Assembly (NCBI RefSeq): GCF_032854445.1
Contig: NC_088295.1
Coordinates: 11,271,385-11,335,384 of the forward strand
DNA length: 64,000 nucleotides
Origin: Liolophura sinensis
Taxonomy: Eukaryota > Mollusca > Polyplacophora > Chitonida > Chitonidae
Direction of reading: 5' to 3'
Below the pieces are notes generated by a model. It was given only the letters and a program-made list of their open reading frames with translations, searched no databases and was not told where the DNA came from. Made by a program: the position numbers and the translations under genes. Of this stretch, positions 51,301 through 60,300 are shown piece by piece; the stretch's first letter is position 1; each line of letters begins with the position of its first letter.

Positions 51301-54300
51301 TGACGGCATCTTTTTCGTTCAGTCGAGAACACTTCTTACAATTCTTAAGCAGTACGGTATGTTATACACATAATTCAGACCAAGGTGTTGCAGGTCAATG
51401 GTACAACATAAGCTAAAAAGAAAACGCTTGCGGAAGAAGCCATAACACAGGAATAACACAGGTATAGCTTATTCTGGGTACATCTTTGCGGTTACACAAC
51501 AGTCCGCATGCACAACGCCGGTGAAACTGTTTTGACGTTTGTATCATGCGGCGATATGCATGTTGAGGAAATGGCTTATTCCATACGCCAGATTTGCTAG
51601 TGAAACATTATACGTATACCAGAGAGTAGGTTTAATAAGGCCGATTTTGTGTCCTGTAAAATGGGAGCGGCAAGGCTCCAAATGACGTTAAAATTCTCTT
51701 GAAAATGTTTTCGTAAATGAATTGATAAATTGATGAAGTTAAAGATAATCCTCTCCATCCAGGCAGGATTTTTGCAGAAGAAGCACCTTCTGACCACCAC
51801 ATTAAAATTTATTCATTTGATTATTGTTTAACCCCATATTCAAGAATATGGCGCACAGTTTCCTGGATTGAAGACACGCGGGTGTCTGGGGGAAACCATC
51901 CTATTTGATAAGCTAACGAAGAGCCTTCTCTTGTGTGACATTCAGACATGCACTCCGTATGTGGTGGAAGATAAGCCGCCTACGACCAACTTTAGACTGA
52001 GTAAACAGCCTTAAAAACACCATCGGCCATTTATTGTCACCAATGTCCCACGCACATTAGATGACAAAAGATTCCACGCCGGAGTTGAACCCTCAACTTG
52101 TGTGTCCTAGACATTAAGAGACAATCGTATTAACCAGTCGGCCCAAGACGAGCTCCTTACATGAATTACCACATTCAGTTGTGTTTCAGATTATATGGAG
52201 GTATCAGTCTGGGGCCACTTCAAAACTTCAAAAATCAACTGATTATCAAAATGATATGTTTTTTATTGTAAACGACGTCGTCTTATGGACCTAGAACCTA
52301 GAAACCTAGAAAACGACTTTTACGAAAAAATTTACGAGAAATATGACATAAGAAGTTTTGAGGAAGTGGACTCTGTCAACCAATAAATGGAATAACGCAC
52401 CGCCATGGAATACTTATAATTCTATGTATAGTTAGGCAATGAATAGCTACACTTCTTTATATACATAACTATGCCTAGAATAACCTAAATTCTAACATAC
52501 TTTCAAAAACGTTAACACTGAAAGCAGTGGTGAGCGAATTGTGCTCAAATTGATAATCTATAAACAGTCGCCGTCCTCGTCATGGAGGCTGGGACGGTTC
52601 CATTTCGCTAAAAAAAATGGGGGGGGGGGTCTGGGTTGTGCTATCAGAACGCCTGTTTTCGTCAAAATTTGATAGTTCACATTTTCCGAGGACAAAGACG
52701 AAATGAATTAACATATAACTGGTCAGGCAGGTAGGTTTAAACGGGAATTATTTACGGTTACCGACACCATTTGGCCAACAGACACTTATCCCATGTATGA
52801 AAAAAGTGGCATCAAACAACAAGCATATGGGTGCTGTGGTAACGCCCTCTATGTGACCCACAGAGTTGTCCCCCTTGATTGACCTCTCTTTGACTCTACC
52901 TTCCCAGCCTACATACGCATGTCATTAACTCTGCGTAAATCAGTGTCAGCCAGGGCTATCTAAGGGGCCGAGAGCATATATAATATATATGTGAGTATAT
53001 AAATTCACCACGTTGGCGTCGCCGGTATAAATCGGAGCGGAAACCTCCTGTTTGCGCGATGGCTGGAACTTTGAAAGCCCATCGTCATCGGCTCTGTATA
53101 TCTGCAGTCCAGCAACCAAAGCCCTTTGGCTGTGTCGTTTCAACCTCCGAGTGAAGTCTGGTGTCCTTTATCATCTACGAGAGAGCCCTCCCACATTTAG
53201 ACTTTGTCTTGTGGTCCTGAAATCCTTACGTGGTGAAGTATTCCATCTATGTCATGATGTGAGGCCACCCGGGATAACAGAACACACTACAGAGGTTAAA
53301 ACAATCATTCCTGTGGCACCATATGGCTGCAGACTGCAGGTACCAGTCCTGTACAGCATGCAGCCGAAACAAAAAATCCAGTGTTCACCCAAAGGGTCTC
53401 TTGAAATCTTACCATGCAGGATACCCAATGGAGCGTGTCACATTTTGACATTCTTGGTTCATTCAATTCCAGTGAAAACGTGACTGTGTTGATGATAACT
53501 GATCAGTTCAGTAAATGGGTTGAGATGGCAGCATTGCCAGAGCAAACAGCAGTACAGGTAGCAGAGAAGTTTTTGATTCATTTCGTTGTGACGTTTCTCT
53601 GTCTTCTGGAAGTCCATAATGGGTAGGAACTTTCATAGTAATTTGTTTCATGCTTCCTGTGATGTCTTACAGATTACCAAAACAACGACAACACCATACT
53701 ATCCGTCTTCAAACGGTCAAATTGAACGTTACAATAGAATTGTTCTGCATATGATACGGGGCTACATAGAAGGGAAGAACAAACCCTGGGGTGGTGATGT
53801 GCCACTTCTTGCAGTGGCACTCCATTCCGTGGTTAACCGTCAAACCGGTTATTCGCCCAACCAGGCCATGCTAGAAAGGTAGGTCATCCAACCTGTTGAC
53901 CTGCTTCTAGGTACAACAGAGAACAACCTACCACAGTGCGCTGTTGATGATTGGGGGAAACACCTCAACATAGTTTTACCGGAAATACGTAGCCTTGCTC
54001 GTGACCATATTAAGCAAATCCAACTTCGCGAGATTACGACGTGAAAGTGGTTGAAAAGACACTGTCTTGAAAAGAGATTCATTCACTGTCGTTGGTCAGA
54101 GTGCTGAACTTCGTCCGATGTAGATTTATCCCTATGTGGTTACTGAATGTACCCGTAAGTTGTACACATTAGGTAATCAGAAGGACAGAAATATCATACA
54201 CCATGACAAGCTTAAACCTTGCAGAGATCGCGTGTTTCCATTCGCTGCGTCATCACATATTGACATCTCAAACATCTGGCAATGTTAAATCTCTCTGTCA

Positions 54301-57300
54301 GCAACCTGAGAATGGTCGCGGGTTTCCCCCGGACTCTGCCCGGTTTCCTCCCACCATAATGCTGGCCGCCGTCGTGTAAGTGAAATATTCTTGAGTACAG
54401 CGTAAAACACCAATCAAATAATAAATAAATAAATGTTAAATCTTGGCGTGATGAGGCATCTTCTATTTCTCCTGCTGAGAATGAGGGCCATTCACTGCCG
54501 TTCACGCCTTCTTCAAATACACCGAATCATGCCGATACTAGTACTGCCTCTAATCCAGACTCTTTTGTGGACGACACCCCTCTACCTGGTCATTCAGAGA
54601 CGGTTACCGACGCTGTCATTTCTGATTCAGGCACCTCTGCCAACTATCACACAACGATCATGTAAAGCATCAGTCCGTTACCACACGGCGTGGCGGAAAA
54701 ATCGAGCCACCCAACCGCTTCTCTGACTGATTGTAGAGAACACTTCTACATAGTATTTTTTATCCTTTATTCTTTTTTTTTGTCCTTCATTTTTAGATGG
54801 ATGACTTGAATCTAGACGAGTCCAACTTTGTCCCAAATATGTTCGGGAACATCTGAGCCAAGTTCTGGAAATCAACCATCATGGAATGACTTGATTGTAC
54901 TGGATGAGACCTGGAGTGATGCAGACTGTGATAAGGTCGCATCCACGTTAGTCCCACAGCAAATAGGCCCCAAGAAGAAGGTAAAACCGTGCACGTTATT
55001 TGAAGCCAAAACAGCTCATTTAAAAAAGCACGTAGTGAGAACCCACCTCCCTTGCTTTCTTTCTTCTTCCACGGCATGCTGGGCATGCAGACAAGAAGAA
55101 GCCGGCCCTGTTTCACATTGGCGAAGCATATGGACAAGCCTAAGCATGCATTTGGAGCACGATTCACAGATTCAAAATTGCGTCACTGGTGCCTCATGAT
55201 TACAAATATGTTGGAGTTTCTGTGGAAACACGAACTCGTATCCTTTGTCATCAACAGAAATCTATTCCCTCCAACATGACCGTTCCAACATCCAGTTCAC
55301 CAATAGCGCAAGGATTGTTCTATAGATCTACAGTAGGCATCAGACGGGGAATAGCGTCAAACCAGAGCTATTCGGTATCAGCCCTCTCACCATATTATCT
55401 CGCTCATATATTGGGTTGCTCTGTCTAATCTGTTGATGCTCTTAAATGCTCCAACCAGGCATTCATTCGCACAACTTTTCGCAGAGGAGAGCCGCATTAA
55501 CGCCCCATAATCCTTACACGAGAGCTGACAATTTACACATTTCCATCTTAGCAAACTCCTTTCCATCACGGGGCCTAGATTTTACAACGGCGTGCAAATG
55601 CTCCCCACGATGTGTAAATCCAGGCAAGTGCAAGCGAGACAAAGTAGGTGGACAACTGCTCTTTCCACGTAAAGATTTGCCATTAGCTGTCAAACATCAT
55701 AAAGCTATTTTTCTACATTGCAGGGATATTACAGAGACGATGGAAGAAGCGACAAAGACAGATCTAAACCGGACTCTTCTGGAAACCGATCCCCCATATC
55801 TATCAACCCCATCTTACGGTGCCATTAACATGAACGTTACCCACAAAATAGCAACACTGAGAAACATTCCGTTCTCTGTTCTGTTACAAGCAGCCAACAT
55901 CAATGCAAAGTCACTATACAAATGGCAACAATAAGATTCTAGATGCTTCCCAGGGGAGATTCTTCGCTTCCCTCGGGTTCATTTTGTGTTTATAAAATTC
56001 CGACATCAAGCAGCCATTATTACCTTCACATCAGTGTTCCTTTGTTTTCTTTTTTCTTGGGGATCTTTGTTTTGCCTACTCCCTGTGCGGTCAGACGCCC
56101 ACAGGATAGGCTATCAGTGTGCTGTGCATATGTTGGAGCATTTTTGCGTAATCGTTCTTTCTTTCACAGTTGTTCGTATAGACCACATGCAGACCTTTTA
56201 CAGGAAGGGGAGGGATGTGGTGACGACCTCTATGTGACCCATAGAGCTGTCGCCCTTGATTGGCCTCTCTTTGACTCAACCTCCCCAACCTACATACGTG
56301 TGTCATTACCTCAGCGTAGGTTAGTGTCACCCAGGGATATCTAAGGGGCTGAGAGCAACCTGGTGAGTATATAAATTCACCACAGTACTATATCTGGATA
56401 AGCGCGTAACCCCTCCTAAAGTGGCGGATTGTTGGTATTACAAGCAAGCGATGGGAGTTAACACCTTGTGCTCGATGATGGCAGATATCTCCCGCGATAC
56501 AGGACTCAGTCGGTGGTACCCAAACCACTATCTCCGCGCCACTGCAGGCGTGCAGCCACTGTTCTGAATTACGCTGGTGTTGGAATAGAGGAGATAAATG
56601 TAACTGGCCACCCGAACGTGTCCAGCCTGGGGAGTTTCATACAGCTAGAGGCTGTCGGAAGAACAACAAGATCTTTGAGCAGTGTTTTACACTTAGCCCG
56701 GTTTTTCCTTCCAGTCGTCGGATGCGTCTGTGACTTGTGTCAGTGCGCCTGTCTCCATACCTACCGTCACCCAGACATAGAGTGTGACCCGAGTTGAAGA
56801 AGTTAGTGTGTGGAAATCGGCTCCACATGGTCTTCAAATTCTCGGCAATGTGACCATCTTAGGAAGCACCCTCCATTTAAGCTTCCACTGAAGTACGAGT
56901 TTCACCAGGAAATAAATCGTTTACTTCTGACAGTTTTTTTTATTAGTTTGACTTAATCCATCATTCCTCTGTCGTCGCAAAACTGTGATGTTCAAATTTA
57001 GAGCTCGAACTTACATGGAGAGGTGCTGGCGGGAAGTGTGCATTTTCGGGTTAATAACTGTTACGTGTCTCGCTCAGAATGAATATTTTATTTCCCACCC
57101 ATTCCATTGGCATGGACTTGTCCAAAATCACAACAAAACAACATAGGCCTTATATCCTAACAAAAAGGGGAGAGCGATTGTTTAAGTATTATTTTTCCTT
57201 CTAATGGCTCCATTGTTTCATAATGGTATGTTAGAGGCCTGCGGCTCCTCGTTCTCAAAACAGTGGACAACTCCCGTCTGCTGTGCATTATCTTGGTAAT

Positions 57301-60300
57301 TTGAGCATGACAAACTACGCTTTATGTTTTTAACCACAGTATAGTTATTCCTCATTTTTCTGCATTCTGAGTGAGAAAATTAATACTCCATACAAGCCAT
57401 GATTTCAGTGTGCTATGAATTGGGTCTACATTTTAACATGAAGATAAGTTCGTCACGCACGAAATGACTGAGACCAAGAATCTAACGAGTCGAAAACCAC
57501 ACAACTAAAAGAAAATCATTAATAATGCATTTCAACAGGAACGTTAATGACATGTGACGTCCTAATCAAACAACAAACTCTTTTTTGTTTTCACTGAACA
57601 GATGATACGCGTGCTGAGATTGAATTCATAATTCGCCGTAAATGTACTATGTATGCTAGATAGCTGGTTTATCGTTAATTGTATCGTCATTTTCGCGTTC
57701 CTAATGGATCAATAATTTATATCCATATTCGGTGCCCTTATATTAACTCTGCTGAAATGTAGTCCACAAACACTTTCAGTTACCTCCATGAGAGAAGAGT
57801 CTAGCTGTTAAATGTGCTTGCTTTTCAATGGTTATGACGCACGAGGCTTACACGGGAAACTTCCCTTTCTCTCACTACTTGTGGAGCCAGTGTAACAACA
57901 AGTGGTTGACGAACCTCGTGTGACTCCACAGTCTAACGAACGTTGAAGACCACTTGTCTTTCACTTATAGGCTATGGTGTGCATACCTGTACGTCACATG
58001 TGGAAACGTTTCACAGTTATTTGCCAAAGGTGGGTGGTTTTCCCCGTGCACTCTGTATTCCCCCATCCGCACTAATGACCGCCACAGCATAAATGAAAGA
58101 CTTTTAACTTTGGCGTTTAACAACAATCAAATAAATAAAAAAACACTCCAAGTTTTAAAAAAAAATATGTACACAACCGTTTTCAAAGAAAAAGAAATCA
58201 TATATTGTACGCGATGGAAGCCTTTACAGTTATTTCCACGTGTATTAGTTTCCGTTACCATTGATAGGTATTGCTGGGGAATAATATCAGGTCGTCCATG
58301 ATTTTTTTCATTGTTTTTCCTTTGCTTGAACATGCATGGCTATAAGCTTTTTACGCAGCTAACTAAAAACGTGTCCAAGCGGTGTTGGTGGGAACCAAGA
58401 TGATACCGGACACTTTTTACTCCGTTCATCCTAAACCTTTGGAACTTTAGACTGTGTAAGCATCCATGCCTGTTACATCAGTAAAGTGCTTTCATGAACA
58501 GTTGGAGTCCCGACAGAGATATCGATGTTGGTATTTCACCTGGAAACTATTCACGGACTATAAGTTGTAAAATGTCATGCCTAGAATGTTGACTATCTCT
58601 CCTGTTTTACTGAAAACTGATGACTGCTTCTCTATTATATGTTACTACCTCGATTTGATATTTATATAATTATTTTTCACATATTCCTTTGATTTACAAA
58701 TGTCAGACTTGGCGCACAGACATGGTATTATGTCCCTGAATGGAGAGGCCTTCATCCGGGGATATAAATTCTACTCGCCAGTGTACGCTATCTGTCGTCT
58801 GTTATGAACCACAATGTCATCTCTCGTCTGTTATAAACCACGATGTTATCTCTCGTCTGTTATGAACCACTACGTTCCCTGTCGTCTGTTATGAACCACC
58901 ATGTTACCTCTCGTCATTTATTTGCCACTATGTTATCTCTCGTCTGTTATGAACCACTACGTTATCTATCGTTCGTTATGAACCACTATGTTACCTCTCG
59001 TCTGTTATGTCCCACTATATTTTCTCTTGTGGGTTATAAACCATTATCTTATTTTCCGTCTGTTATGAACCACTACGTTATCTCCCCTCCACAATGAACC
59101 ACTTTGTTACCTCTCGTCTGTTATAAACCACTGCTTTGTCTATCGTGTTTTATGAACCAGCATGTTACCTCTCGTCTTTTATGTACCACTATATTATCTC
59201 TCATGTGTTATGAACCACTATTTTATTTCCCGTCTGTTATGAACCACTACGTTACCTCCCGTCGGCTATGAACCACTATGTTACCTCTCGTCATTTATGA
59301 ACCACTATCTTATCTATCGTCGGTTATGAACCACCATCTTATCTCCCGTCTGCTATGAACTAATATGTTATCTCTCGTCTGTTATGAACCAATGTCTTAT
59401 GTATCGTTTGTTATGAACCACCATCTTACCTCCCGTCTGTTATGAACCACCACGTTATCTCACGTCTGTTATGAACCACTATGTTATCTCTCGTTTTGTT
59501 ATGAACCAGTATCTTATCTATCGGCTGTTATGAACCACCACCTTATCTCCCGTCTGTTATGAACCACTATGTTATCTCTTGTCTGTTATGAACCAATATC
59601 TTATCTATCGTTTGTTATGAACCACCATCTTATCTCTCGTCTGTTATAAATCATTATCTTATCTATCGTCTGTTATGAACCCCTGTTTTATCAACCGTCT
59701 GTAATGAAGCACTATCTTATCTATCGTCTGTTATGAACCACTGTTATCTCCCGTCTGTTATGAACCGTTGTTATCTCCCGTCTGTTATGAGCTACTATAT
59801 ATTATCTCTCTCATGTAGAGAACTCGTATGTTATCTCTCGTCTGCTATGAACACCTACATGTATCTCTAAACTAGTCTGTTAAGAACAACAGCGTTTTCA
59901 CTCACCTCTGGGGCAGCTGTCCGTGACCCGGTAGATGCAGTACGTCCCCATCATCCAGTCCACGCTCCTCTCAGGCTCCGATTCAGCATCAGAACTCCGC
60001 TCACGTACACAAAAGTTGTGGAGGAAACTGTGCGGTTCGTAAGGTCCCATATAGTTATAGTGATATCTCCAGAAGGTGTCCCTAGCAGCCAAACTTGTGT
60101 ATTTCTCTTCAAGAAACAAACTGACCCCGCCAGTAGTCCAGTTGACACCCCCTGGGCAGCCAAATGCTGACATCGGTAAGCCGTAACTTCCTGATGGCCA
60201 CAAAACTTCGTCTTCAGATAAAACTAGAAGGAAGAAAAAACATGATTAACTATGTCAAGCTGTAAGTCTTGGGTATAAATCAAGACTAAGACTAATCAGG

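Larger units (their letters stand above)
52836..56384 (+). mobile_element. Decayed Ty3/gypsy-like LTR retrotransposon
   Basis: Two direct repeats, 52836-53012 and 56216-56384, begin TGTGGT and share CTCTATGTGACCCA, TTGATTG, CTCTCTTTGACTC, TATCTAAGGGGC and GAGTATATAAATTCACCAC. The right copy ends CA and is preceded by a polypurine tract (AGGAAGGGGAGGGA). The left copy is followed by TGGCGTCGCCGG, a possible primer-binding site at 53014. The inside holds integrase remnants at 53440-54110. No reverse transcriptase or gag was recognised, so most of the element is lost. A SINE sits within it. The ~85 % similarity of the LTRs (by eye) says the insertion is old. Confidence 0.8.
48489..59905. other. 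11.4 kb receptor intron loaded with mobile elements
   Basis: This intron splits the ApeC domain. From left to right it holds a ~57 bp tandem triplet (49425-49575, CCATCTGAATTCAACACTAG, TGAAGTGTAAACACGAAA), a tyrosine recombinase remnant, a GC-rich hairpin, a full-length reverse SINE, an LTR retrotransposon with nested SINE, a diverged SINE-like copy (58010-58145) and a 29 bp satellite. 56385-58009 and 58146-58780 hold nothing I recognise. No receptor exon was found inside. Confidence 0.7.
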
